Source of the DNA: Bombyx mori
Lineage: Eukaryota; Arthropoda; Insecta; Lepidoptera; Bombycidae
Reading direction: 5' to 3'
Length of the DNA: 64,000 bases
NCBI RefSeq assembly: GCF_030269925.1
Contig: NC_085119.1
Span: forward strand, 10,515,001 to 10,579,000
A model generated the notes under the pieces. The model searched no databases, was not told where the DNA came from, and was given only the letters and a program-made list of their open reading frames with translations. Positions 35,237 through 48,400 of this stretch are shown here, in pieces. A program made the translations under genes and the position numbers. Position 1 is the stretch's first letter. Every line of letters begins with the position of its first letter.

Positions 35237-38200
35237 ATTGTAAGGTATGTTTCAAGCTTGCAAGAAATTTAAGTTCAAATTTAAATCAAATTGCTACTTA
35301 AATGTCATCAAGCACGCATGTTGAATGTCAATCAAGTTATACTCTACCAGCGACGCCAAAATGAGCGACAATGCTCGAAGATTCCGTAAAAACTTAGCGA
35401 TCGTGTATGGGTTATAATTTAATAGTCCAATAAAATTGACACTTCAAACTCAAGTCTGTATTCAAAACGAGGAGTGATTTTTTTGCTCTAACCAGGGCTG
35501 TCGTCCGACAATTATTATTTAGTTTAAATTGAGCAAAAACATTTTTTTCCCTAGAAAAGTGTTACTATTGGCAAGAGTGTGTAGGAAGTGAAAAAGCCGC
35601 AATAACACCCCGTCGGGTCTTGCATCAGCGAGAAGGTTGCAGTGTGATTACATCAAGTGCTGATTGCGATACGCCTCTCGCAGTTACCCAATGTACGAAG
35701 CTGGAGACAAGCCCTGAGCCCTATCAAAAATGAAAGTGCGAAGCCGGTTGTGTATTACGCGCTTCTGTACAAACATAGCTGTTATACAGCGGAAGTACAT
35801 ATATTTTACTTAATATCTTAAACAAGATGCAATAAATAGTGAGAAATAAAAATAACGGTTTTCTTACTTTATACGGAAATTAGTACCCGTATTTGCTGTA
35901 TTTCTATATAGGTTCTCTCCGTAGGTAACTTACTGTAGAAATTAATGTTTATAATTGGGAATACTGAGCCATTGTTAAGTACAAAATCTTCGCTTACTTC
36001 GCTTAGGTATTTGCCTACACAATATTAAGTTTATTGCGCACTGTTCTTAATTCACGAGACACAATTCTCCGAGACTCGGGTGGTATTCATACTTACCTAC
36101 TTATTTAGGCGATGACATAATTAGAAATAATGATGTCAATAGGTTTTTTTTTATAAAATTAATATACATAACATGGCACTTAATACTATTCATAGATGTA
36201 CTGTAATTACTAATACCTACTATAAATTACTAATTTCATCAGCTACTTGGTGTGCTCATAAATAAACCATTACCCTTCTCACTTAAAATGCTGATAGCTT
36301 GCGGGTGCTTCGCGGCGAGTTTTGATGCGTCCACGACGTTGGTCATTATTTAAAAACAGAACACATACGTTGACATAATCGCGCATCCATATTGGGCAAA
36401 AATACATTGTTTTGTATGTCGTCGAACAATACAGTTAACAGTAACACTGTTTCTTATTCCGTACGGATACGGACGCTCCGACCGAAGGGACAGGCCGGCC
36501 ACTTGGAGTCTGTAAATACAGTATACACACAGTCCATTGTAATTCAGATTGGACGTCGAAACGCACGGGTCGGCATGCGGCAATGCGGATACATCGTTTT
36601 ACATTAACAAATCCCTTGGTATCGCTCACTGCCTGTGTACTATGATTGATATGTTGACTGGGCTTATCAAACCCGTTCACGAATACGAAGTTAGGGAACG
36701 GTAGTGTTAATGACTCCTGATGTCCTCAGAATACAGGATAACCTTTTTCTGCATTCTGAGGTGGCTACCTAATTATAAATTTTACCTACATTACATACTG
36801 CAACGAGGTGTGTAGTTTGGAAAATGTAATGAACAAAGCTCAACTCAAGAAGGTATTTTATGATATATCGTATTTAAATTAACACGCAACCACGTCTCAA
36901 TAAACTACTTCTTCACATTAATTCACCGTACAACGCGATGCTTCTAGGAAGTTCCATAATTAGCTTCTTCCGCGTCTCCACCCACTTTATTAATCACTAA
37001 ACGTCTCAAGTCTAATAAAAGTACGGCATTTATAGACTGGTAGTATAAAATGCATAAACTAAAAACCGAAAGAATGGCGATCTCTGTCCAACATCACACA
37101 AACGGATTTCAAAGGCAGGCAGGCCATTTTTCATTGGACCCATAAAGTCAGGTGTTTATTGGAAGCCTGTCATTTTAACGATTTTTCGACCCAGATTTAT
37201 TTTTCTATATTTCAATTAAGACCTGAACTATGAAATCCTATTGGATTCACTTTTTAAATATCAAAAAATAGCAACTAAACAACCTTTATTGCAATTACAA
37301 AATATTTAAAATTATAACCAAAATGAATAAAATATGGATTTACATTACAGGCACTAGGGGCCCAGACCCACGGCGGCATAAAAAATAATAAGGATTGTTT
37401 TTTAAGAGTTTTGCTTTTAAAAGGAATCTTAAAAAAATCTTGGGAACCTGTAATCAAACACCTCCTGTGGCGGCAAAATATTTTTGATGGATATGTTGCT
37501 CTGATTGTAAACATAATCTCTTTTTATATTGTGAATTATAATTTCAGTGACGTCTTTTAGTTTCGTAATCGAACAATCAAAACATATTGGACACCTATTG
37601 AGAGCTGCTGCCGCATTTTACTCAAAGCTTTTGTGATTGGGCGCTGTGACGAAAAAAAGGTTATCGGCGACTTTTGAGTTTTAATAAGAATGACAAAACA
37701 TTCTATTTGTACAAAATCTCATTGTTCAAGAAAAAAAAAAATACTGTGCTTCCATTGCGAAAGACGTGATTTTGATAAAGGGCCTTTTCGATGGCAATTT
37801 TTTATTGCTGTCGATCTGATGGCCTAGTAGCTGTTAAGTGGCAACCAAAATGGACACAACAACGTGGATACCACCATCTATCTTGAAGTTGAAATCACAA
37901 TTCAGTAATGGCTTTCTTTTCAAAACATGGTTTTGCATGCATGGTTTCTTGCCCGGTCTCAGTAGTAGAAGAAATTCTAATGGTATTAATGTAAAAGTAT
38001 TTTAGAGTTTGTGCTGTGTCTACCCTATGGTAGCCCTCAAAAATTTGATAATTAAGGGATATTCAAGGCACTTACATTGGAACAAACTATAACTTTACAA
38101 AAAAGTCTTTTCTGTTGCCAACACCTATTCTAATATTATTTCTTTTTGATTAGAAGGGGGAATTACCCTTAAATAAAAGAAGCTTTGGCCTTACAATTAT

Positions 38201-38475
38201 CTTATGATGAAGCGCGATATCCACGTTTTGACGTTAATGAACTTCGATGATCACGTGACGTTAGATAAATCATAATTTCTACCAGAAATGCATTATACAT
38301 TTAAGAGAACAATCCTCGTACTATTGGTGTTCGTAGATCCTGAAAAGATGCTAAAATAATTCAAAGCGGAAGCTTAATCTTAAATTTAATTAATTAATTT
38401 TTGGCGGGAGTTAACTGTTTTGTGTTAATTTTTAACCAAGTAGGAATTGACAAAGTGCACAAATTTTAATGTGGT
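35237..38475. other. Intergenic, nothing firm
   Basis: Two very weak Bm1-like stretches lie at 37805-37915 and 38476-38535. Around 36400-36690 three frames on both strands stay open for 70-80 codons in CpG-rich sequence. No splice sites or motifs decide between them. Confidence 0.35.
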
Positions 38476-38613
38476 TTCGGGTGAACGAGTTCATGACTCA
38501 TTTGATGGTAAGTGGTTACTGGAGCTCATAGAATGTGACGGCACATTCTTGACTGACACTGTAACTGATTTTTAAAGGAGGTCGATGAGTCATCTTGTAA
38601 TTTGTAGTCTTTA

Positions 38614-38884
38614 GCGCCTGAACAGCGTCATGTTGCACGCAGGGACACCAGCAATTTGGAACGCCTTGTGGTGACCGATAAAATAGAGGGTAAAAGGCCT
38701 AGGGGTAGAGGTCCCAAACGATGGTCGGACCAAATAGTGGAGGAACTGGGGATACCTGTCAGCGACGCACTCCACCAAGCTACAAAACGGGATCGATGGA
38801 GACAGCTGGTTGATGGAATCGAACGGAGTCACGATCCTCAGCAGTGAGGGACCGACCGAAGACAGAGAGAGAGAGCGCCTGAAC
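38614..38884 (+). pseudogene. RTE-type LINE C-terminus between 11-bp direct repeats
   Basis: A plus-strand frame reads ARRDTSNLERLVVTDK, then KRPRGRGPKRWSDQI, LGIPVSDALHQATKRDRWRQ and ends SHDPQQ-stop. This is the C-terminal tail of RTE-clade LINE proteins. The 11-base word agcgcctgaac occurs at both borders (38613-38623 and 38874-38884), as expected of a target-site duplication around a 5'-truncated insertion. Confidence 0.7.
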
Positions 38885-39394
38885 GGAGCCCATGACTTCT
38901 TAGCGGCCGAAATATGATTTAAAGTACCTTCCTAAAGACTTATATCACGTTCTAAAATAAAATCATAACACATGCTTTCTCTAATTTTGCTAAATTGAAG
39001 CCTCTTTACATTCTCTGATGCTTAATGAAGATTCTTGGAATTGAACGAGGCTAAAAAGTCTAGAAACAACTGCCCGTCATTTTTTACAAGCAAACCTTCA
39101 GTGTCAGTATCCAACTTTATGAAAAATCGGATTTTAAGGGTGCGAACACTACGAAGGCAAAACGTTAAGACACTGACATAGCTTAAAGCTGTTATGAAAA
39201 TGTAAATAATAATAGTACGGTCTATGTTTTCTTTACCTTTAGAATAGATAAAAAAAAAGGAATTGACATTGACATTGACTTTTCAAAAATAGATTTTAAT
39301 TTTTAACAGAATTTACTAATGTCAAACCATTGAATTGTCAAACGGTGCAATGCAAAATGTACATAACGCGAATTTGAAAATAATATATGTTTAG
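38885..39394 (+). promoter_or_regulatory. Upstream region of GCP2
   Basis: 510 bases between the LINE fragment and the first GCP2 exon. It is AT-rich. No TATA box is placed convincingly, which fits a housekeeping-type insect promoter. The transcription start cannot be fixed. Confidence 0.35.
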
Positions 39395-39465
39395 ATGTAT
39401 CAAAACTGGATAATACCAAAAATAAATATGCAGAGTACTATCAAAGAGCTCCTAGATGCATTAGG
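39395..39465 (+). CDS. Grip84: GCP2 exon 1
   Basis: Contains both possible starts (39395, 39428), then STIKELLDALG; the donor is GTGAGT at 39466. It ends with two bases of a Gly codon completed by the A at 39568. Confidence 0.8.
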
Positions 39466-42400
39466 GTGAGTCTCTTAACTTTTCTCTTAATGTATAAAGG
39501 GTAAAATATTGGTACGACGAACTTGGTTTACGAATCAATTTAAATTGAATGCTATTTACATTATTAGATGCAACTTGGAAGCCGACTCCGTTTTTGATTG
39601 CATTCAGAATGATCCCAACTATGGAAACTGTAACCTGTCCTCAAAACAGGTTAATGAATATGCACAACGTTTGGCACTGAAGGCATCGAATGCGAAGGCT
39701 TTTTTGAAAAAGTATGAAGAACTCAAAAACAGAAAGTAAGTCATTGTTTATTTACGAATATATAATATGAAAACAATTTAAGTGGCTTTTACAACCAAAC
39801 ACCTGCTGAGACAAATAAAGAATATGATTTTAAAACATAAGATTTTAAAAGTCATAAATTCTATAAAAAATATTATTGTATATCAACCAGATAATTAGGT
39901 GCTAGTCTAAAAATTAATCGGAAATAAAATACTATTACTATTATAATTGAAATAAAAATTGGTAGAAGGGAAATAACTGCATACAACACTCAGTTGTTAT
40001 TCTGTTCCGTATAGAATAAAATATACTAATGGTGTCATAAATGGTCCATTTACAGTACCGACAATCTGTCTGATGTAATAGTGCTATTTTACAAATTAGT
40101 TTGTGATGAAAGAAAGGCTAAAATACCAAAACCAAAAGTTGCACCAAAACCTATTTTGGGTGACAACAAACATCAAATCACAAAAGAAGATTTGCCGCAG
40201 GTAAATATTTATCACACTTGATTTTATGTATAAGCTACTTAATTTTTGAATAGTCACAGCATTGAACTTATCGGTAAACCTTAAGTACCAAATTATAATT
40301 TTAAGAATTTAATGATAAAAGGATTTGTTAACTAAAATTGTTAGTATTTTTTACTGTTCATACTTTCAATAAAAATTACTTTTTGTTTCATTGTAATTTT
40401 GCTTACAGTTTTTTGAAAGAAAAACACACCTGTGCAGTCTATTCCATATATAATATTAGCTTATATAGTACCTCTCATATTTATTTCTTATTATTAATTC
40501 TGAGACACACCGTACTTGGAATATGATGTTTTGCAATTGTTGGAGCAGTAAAATGCTTGTAATGTTGATACAGACAGTTGTATGTGCGTTGACCACTTAA
40601 GGTTTTGATGCTTTGACAAGTATTTTATCTAAATAGCAGATGTAAGAGTTTTTATCAGATATTGATTTATTCTCATTTTGTTTAAATGCACTTGTATTGC
40701 AAGCAATTCTGGTGAGGAAATTGAAAATCTCTGATGCCTACGTATAACTGTTGCATATAACCAATTATTTATGTATGTAAAATTACAATAAATTGTGCCA
40801 TTGATTTTGTGGATTTTACAGATAAAGGACAAATTATTGAAAGCTGTGGATGAGAGTAAGAAACTTGTGATGAAGTCCTTTGAAGAGAAGGAGTCCAGAC
40901 TCCAACCAACCTGGTACAGCAGCTTGGATTTACCCAACTGGCAAAAAGACCATCCTGCCATGTCATGGGACTTCCCAAAAGACCCTGTGCCTATAATTTC
41001 ATCATTAGGTATGTCCAAGAATAAAAAGATTATAAACTGTCACAAATGGATATTCTCGCTGATTATATACACAATATGTAGCTTCTGTAAAAATTGTGCT
41101 AGTAATTACACTACAGCAATGTTCGTATGTTATCACCAGTTATCAGCGATACTTCACTCCCAATTCCATAATTAAATACACAAAAAACTTCACGTAGATG
41201 TGATTTACAAACCAATACAATTGCTTGCAAACCATTGTTAACTAATTATTTATATATTTACTGAGTGATTACTTTTACTTCAATTAAGTGCTGTTGCATT
41301 ATGAATGAAAATATTTTATATTAACATTAACTAAAACTACTTCTTTTCTGCATCAGATACTAAAGTACATAGTCGATTCTTAGATTAGGTTGGATAGACA
41401 AATGCTAGTGATAGATAGTGAAGGTTTACCTTGATGCATTTTAAATGGTATATGGTACTTTACACTTTCCTCTTTGCAATCCATCACCCTGATGCTGTCA
41501 TTATGCTTTTGTCTCATACTGCTTATTGATAAATATTAACTAAAAATATTTTATATTTACTAAAATAAATTACCATCCTTTTTGCAGTCAGATAAGTGTT
41601 CGCATAGTATAAGACTAAAATGTAATATTATTCATGTCATTTGCACTGCACGTAAAGTCATTTGGAAACTAATTGCAGTATTACATTTGTTTTTCAGCTG
41701 GTATACCCATTGCGTCTCAAGAAAATATCCTTATAGATGAGCTGTTATACATTTTCTATGGTGTACCTGGAAATTACATAGTACACCAGCCAGTAAAAGA
41801 TACGTATGATGCACGTACTTTCCTCATATCAGAAGATGTAGATGACGCATTAAAACAGATTGTACAACAAATGTTACCATTGGCCTCTAATTATTCCATA
41901 GTCAGGAGATTTATAGAACACTGCAATATGTGGTCTGGTCAAGTTTTACATGCACTTGTCGCTGCAATTGAAATTTTACTGAAGGATTACTATGTAGGTT
42001 TACTTGAATAGCTTTCTATTTGCCTCTATGGAATGAACACAACATATCTTTCTTTTAGAATTTAAGCAGCTATAGTTTTTCTTTGGTAATCTATTAATTA
42101 GTAATTGTTTGAAGTTTTCGAAGGCTTAATGACAGAGGAAAAATCTTCCACCGAGCATGTGAAATTTTACTTGGTAGACCGACTGTCCTACTGTTGTTGT
42201 TCACAACTTGTATACATGCAATTTTATCCTGAAAATGTTGTAAGCCAAATTCAGAAATCCGTCAAATATCTTGTGTTCTATGACAGCTACCACTACAAAG
42301 TCATTATTTTTAAAGTTATACTGGTCTTAAGGATGTCACCTAGTGTTCTTGTCAATAGTGGAACAATTGTAAAAGTTGAAATATTGAATTGTAACAGGCG

Positions 42401-45400
42401 CATAATTCTTGCGTACAAATGCACTTAACATAAATTTCAATTATTAAATTAAAAAAGGATATTTTTGGATTACCCTCGTAGAGAGATCAGCATGCGGCCC
42501 ACCTGATGGTTAGTGGTTAACGTCGCCCATGCAATTCAGTAATACCAGGAGAGAGCCAAGCTGCCTACCGTTAAATACTCTCCACAAGCCTCGTTTGAAT
42601 TACGATGCTAGAATAATTTTATGTAATTCAAAGCAAACCCGAAACAAGTAATTACTTCTATTATTACTTGTGAGACAGCCCATTGTGGGCTTGCACACTT
42701 AAGTTCCACTATCTTACTATGTCTACCACGGACCAGTCACACATTCTGGTTTTAAGTATGAAACAGCCATTATGCAGTAAAATAAGATATTTATGACCTT
42801 AAGCTTCAATCTTTCATGTTGTTATGCAATGGACTCTGATAAAAATTAACTTTTAACAAAGTTTGTTGTGATAATTATAAAATAGTAGTTTGGTATAGAA
42901 ATAAAATAACGAACTTAATTACAGACTATGATCGCGCAACTGGAGACGGAACATATGACGGGAAGTTTGTCATTACAGAAATTATGGTATTTTGTGCTAC
43001 CCACAATGCACACTATGCAAGTTCTTGCCGCTATAGTTACGAAAATTGGAAAAGTAAGTACGACTGTAATATGAATTTGATTCATCGTTTGCATTTTTGT
43101 GATCATGGTGTTTATTTATCAACGATATTTTTCTATTTCATAGTCGACTAGCGACCCGCCCTCGCTTCGCTTCGGAAACTGTAATTTATTATTGATTTCT
43201 CCACTATTTAATGGATGGTATTATACATATAAACCTTCCTCTTCTATCTCTCTATCTTTTAAAAAAAACCGCATTAAAATCCGTTGCGTAGTTTTAAAGA
43301 TTTAAGCATACATATGGATATAGGGACAGAGAAAGCGACTTTGTTTTATACTATCTAGTGATAAAGTACGAACAGATTTAAACGCTATTTTCGCCATAAC
43401 TAGACAAAAGCTAATTGCCAGAAAAGACAAAAATTGCATAACGGAAATTAAAAAATTTCCATGAAAGCGTAAATAAGTATAATTCAAATCATAACTGCGA
43501 ATAGTGAAAGTCCAATCCTTTTTTTTTCCGTAATCTTTGATAGCCTAAGAGGCTATCCAACTACGCGCCGACGAGTAAGTGAGCTCACAGGCTCAACTAG
43601 AGAGAATTACCAACATCAGCCCTAGCAGGAGCAGTGCTACGCTGAATCTACTGTCAGAGCGGAATCGTGTCTTACTGAGAAGATCCGGCGAAAAACTTGG
43701 TGGAATAATGCAACATTTACATTAACTCTGGTATTGCAGAGGTTCGGGGGTGCTAGAAACCCCTTTCTATTAAATAGTCCGCATACAGTCTCGACTGTAA
43801 AGGGAAAACAGTATTTGATATCTTATTTATAAAAATGAATTTTTGTTCCTCATAGATGCAATCGCGCATTTTTGTGAAATTTTCTCGAAACTTGCTACAA
43901 TTGTTGTTTTCCACTTTAAGAAAAAACAAATTATCACTAAGATTGATTTTAACAAATACATATTTATCACATTTAGTGATGGTAAAAGATTCCGCGAAGA
44001 ACTGCTCTTGCTAGGGTTAGTGTTAGCGAATTCTCTCAGGTTGAGCCCACCTACTGAGGTGAGCTCCCCTACCCGTCTGGGCGTAGCTGAAATTGAATAT
44101 CAACGAATAGGTAGAGGAAGAGATGGTGAAAGTAGATAATGGTTTAGTAAATGAAAAAACTTCTACCAAATATTAAAGGTGCTAGGTTTTATTAGAAAAT
44201 AAATCATCTATCATAAATCATATATATAAATCTACAGTGGTTTTTACGGATGTTCCGTTATAACTACTAAACCATGCATCCGATTGACTTGAAACTTGGT
44301 ATCTATGTAGAAAATACATGTACTTAATGGATAGGCTAATATTTATATGAGTGATGAACTCCTTACACCAATTGCGGGGGCGTTAATGATGAGAATCTTT
44401 GTGAGGGTGAGAAATAATAATGTTAATTTTAACTGCCCAAAGGACGGGCACAGCTAGTATTATATAAATTCATTGTTTGATATTTGTTTTAATTAAATTA
44501 TGAATGTGAGAGAAAAATAAGAATATTTTTTTTTTTTAAATCCATTTAAATCTCACAAGTACCTATGAATTTCTACTTAATATCCACAGAGTGAGCTCCG
44601 TGGTGGAGCAGTTCTGACAGTACTGCATGACAAAACCAACACATTAATGGGCGACGCACGTGCACAGGAGATATCATTGTTCTTAACAGAACGCGCTTGC
44701 CGGCCCTACCTCAACGTCCTGGATCAGTGGATACATAAAGGAACCATTGTCGATCCATTTCAGGTACATACATTTACTAGATTTATTTATGTTCATTTAA
44801 GAAAAGAATTATCTGGCTCTTCTGTAATTTCCTTTGCTGTAAGTGACAGATTTATTATCAAAAATAAATATTTTAAAATAAAAATAAATAGTAGCTAAAT
44901 AGTTACTAGGGGTAGGGCATACTGTGAGCAGCACATCATCACTATTCTGTTGGTTGTTTTGTTGTTCTGTTGATTGTCTTGTTGTCCTGTTGATTGGTTA
45001 GTCGTTATATACCATTGAGTCTGTGACCTGTCTCAAGATAAGCAACCGCATTCAGAAGAAGTCAGAAGTCGTCGTAGCCTAAAGGATAAGACGTTCGGTG
45101 CATTCGTATCTAGCGATGCAACGGTGTTCGAATCCCGCAGGCGGGTACCAATTTAATTCTACTGAAATACGTACTTAACAAATGTTCATGATTGATTTTC
45201 ACGGTGAAGAAAGACATCGTGTAATAAAAATCAAACTCGCCAGATTATAATTTATGTAATTACTGTTGGTAACACGTCTTGAGAGTCCGAACGGGTAGGT
45301 ACCACCATTCTGCCTGTTTCTGCCGTGAGGCAGTAATGCGTTTCGATTTGAAGAGTGGGTCAGCCGTTGTAACTATACTGCGACCTTAGAACTCATATCT

Positions 45401-48400
45401 CAAGGTGGGTGGCGGCATATTCGTTGTAAATGTCTATGGGCTCCAGTAACCACTTAACACCAGGTGGGCTCGGAGCTCGTCCACCCATCTAAGCATTAAA
45501 TAAAAAATATAAAAAAATCATATTGTGATGGACAAACCCAACAATAGCAAAAGAAAAAAAAACTAACAAAAGAATTACAATTAATTTTACCAGGAGTTTA
45601 TGATAGAAGATAACGAGCTAATTAATAAAGAAGAGCTGCCTGTAGATTATTCTGCTGATTATTGGGAGAAGAGATATTGTATACAAAGCGACAGAGTACC
45701 GAAATTTCTCGATAAGTTCACTGACATTATTCTTCGAACTGGAAAATATTTGAACGTTATCAGTCAGTGTGGTAAGTTTTAAATTTTGATAAAAAAAGGT
45801 TAAATGCTTTTATTTGATCATGTGACAGATAACCTTTGATAATGTTACACCTGAGATATCAATCTTTAATTAAATCCCAATTTATAGATAATGAAGTTCA
45901 ATGACATCAAAGACAAAATAAGGTCAGCTATCTATTATTTCAGCTTATCACAATTGGTTCTACTATTTTATAGATATCTATGCGATCGTCATAAGATGAA
46001 ATTTCAATAAATAATTAAACTAAATAAGTCTGGTTATAATCTATGCTCTAAAAAGTTTTGTATTTTTGGTACATAATAAAAAGTTTATTGAAAGGAAAGA
46101 ACGCCTTAAGAAGTTTCACTTCAAAAAGCAATCCAATATGTAGGTATTCAATCGAATATCCTTTGTTAAAGCGTTGTCAAATGGACAAAAAAAAACAGTA
46201 ACATAGTCTTTATTACAACTATGCCTAAAGTATATTTTTATTTTGTCACCTAGGAACATATTATCCCATATATGTAAATTACCATTCCATATTCACAGTT
46301 TCTGTTTTCGCGGCATATTTACGCAACACATACCCCGCGAATAAAGAGCTTTTAGTGTACATACTTATTGATCTTTTAACAGTGAAGTGTTGGAGTCGAT
46401 CGCACATCGTTGGTAAATTTTGTTACGTTTCAGGAAAATCAATAAGCAAGACGAACACAGACGAAATAAAATACTCACTAAGAGAACAAAACTACGGTGC
46501 TATAATACAGAAGGCTTACGCTTTCGCAAGTAAATCATTGCTGGAGCTACTACTCAAAGAATACGATCTGATGGGTCGATTGAAGTCTGTCAAAAACTAC
46601 TTCCTAATGAGCCAGGGCGATTTCATTGTGCAATTTATGGATGCGACCGATCAGGAGTTATCGAAGAAGATAGACGACATTATACCCTCCAAGTTGGAGT
46701 CACTTCTTGGACTTTGTCTTAGGTACAGTTTTATTTTTTTATTTTCCTATTTTGCAAACTTTACTAAAAAAAAAGCGCCTGTTTAATTTTACGTTTCCTT
46801 GTTACCCGGTTCGTTCCAAATTTGCTTTGTTAACTTTTGTATCTGTAAGACATTAGCTCCGAATTAAATAATTGTATTAATTGTGCAACAATCCAAACAG
46901 TGTTTTTTTCTTTTTTGCTAAATTTTGCAATTAAGATTTTTTAAGATTATCGCATCAGAATATTCTATTATATTATTCCCGCGGTCTTCTTTTTTGAGAA
47001 CTGTACATAATGTATAGTTAGAATAAACAGCCTAGGTTAATGAAACTGTATTCTCTACAGGCTCTCCGCTGCCAGTCATGATCCATATAATGAAGACATG
47101 AGAGTTGAACTCCTTCCGTACGATCTGCAGTTCCAAATGTTCAAAATCCTATCCATAGAAACAGAAGAGGAGGAAGGTACCTATAATATTTAAAAATAGA
47201 GATAAATAAAATAAATATATAAATACTTGTATGAGAAACATCAAATTGTTTGCATTATTCGCGCGTTAGCCGTCGCACGTACATGGTTCTATGATATAAG
47301 TCATCCCTAAAGGGCCAAAAACGACTACTAAGTTTCACCACAATCGTATGTATAGCTTGGAAACGCATAGAGGACTAAACATACAAAACGTTTTTTGTTG
47401 TAAACCCGAATATAATATAAAAATGAAAATCACTGTTGAAATACTGCTACTATTAAAAATAATAAAAAAATTTATTGAAGAATTTACTTTATTCATTTAA
47501 TTGCACAACATACAAAATGTATCTACTAGATTCATTTAAATTGTTTATTCTTAAGATAATTAATATGAATATTATGTTTGAAAAAAGTCGTAACATCAAA
47601 AGTTCCAGCAGATGTTCATTGTACGGTATAAAAATATTAGTTTTATTGTCGCTATAAAGAGAAAATAGGCGAATATGTTTGTTTTATATATATATCGAAT
47701 AATATTATTTTTTCTATCTTGAATATTTATCTAAATTGTTTAATATTTCAGAATACAAACACAACAAAGATTGTCCTCCGTTGACTGGCATAGAGACATT
47801 CTCGTTCGGCATGGAGGTGAAGTGGCCGGTGTCCTTAGTGCTCAACCACAAGGCCATCGCTTGCTATCAGATGATATTCAGACATCTCTTCTATTGTAAG
47901 CACGTCGAGAGACTACTTTGCAAGTTTGTATTCCGTTTTAGATCTATACTATCATAAAACTGTAACAATAGTCTGTAAGTTTTACAAAGATATATTGACT
48001 AAAACAAAAAAAATGAACAATTCAAAAATCAATTGTCTATCAACTCGTGGCTACTGGTATACATAGCAGAGATTGTGCCATGAATCATACATGCCGCATA
48101 AATGTAGGACAAAATTAATTGCACAATAAATTAACAACATATTTTTATGAAATCAAACCTCAAAGTTATTCTTACAAAATTACCTTCCATTTTGTTAAGG
48201 TTGCTAAGCAATAATGGGCTCCGGTTTCAGAAGATATTTTATTTTAATAAAATTATTAATACTTCGGACCTCGTCTCTTGAGGTATACTGCGACGTTTCG
48301 GTCGCTGTATGTTACTCTACAAGCACAGTAACAAACAGGCTACGTGATATTCACAAGTGCTCCTCACGAGTGGCCCCAAACCTAATCTATGACTTTTGGT

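Larger units (their letters stand above)
43054..44589 (+). other. GCP2 intron 6, rich in transposons
   Basis: Holds Helitron-like H2 (reverse), two LINE 3' fragments in opposite orientation and Helitron-like H4. Open frames here come from these repeats. Confidence 0.75.

Noticed and set aside
36350..36680. Overlapping frames of 71-81 codons
   Set aside because: Same reason: both strands open, no recognisable domain, no supporting signals.
39500..39567. Upstream extension of GCP2 exon 2 (frame open from 39509)
   Set aside because: The acceptor ending at 39499 breaks phase with exon 1. The acceptor ending at 39567 is better and keeps the frame.
40629..41018. 129-codon minus-strand frame
   Set aside because: It is the antisense shadow of GCP2 exon 4, whose plus-strand frame has matching splice sites and family motifs.
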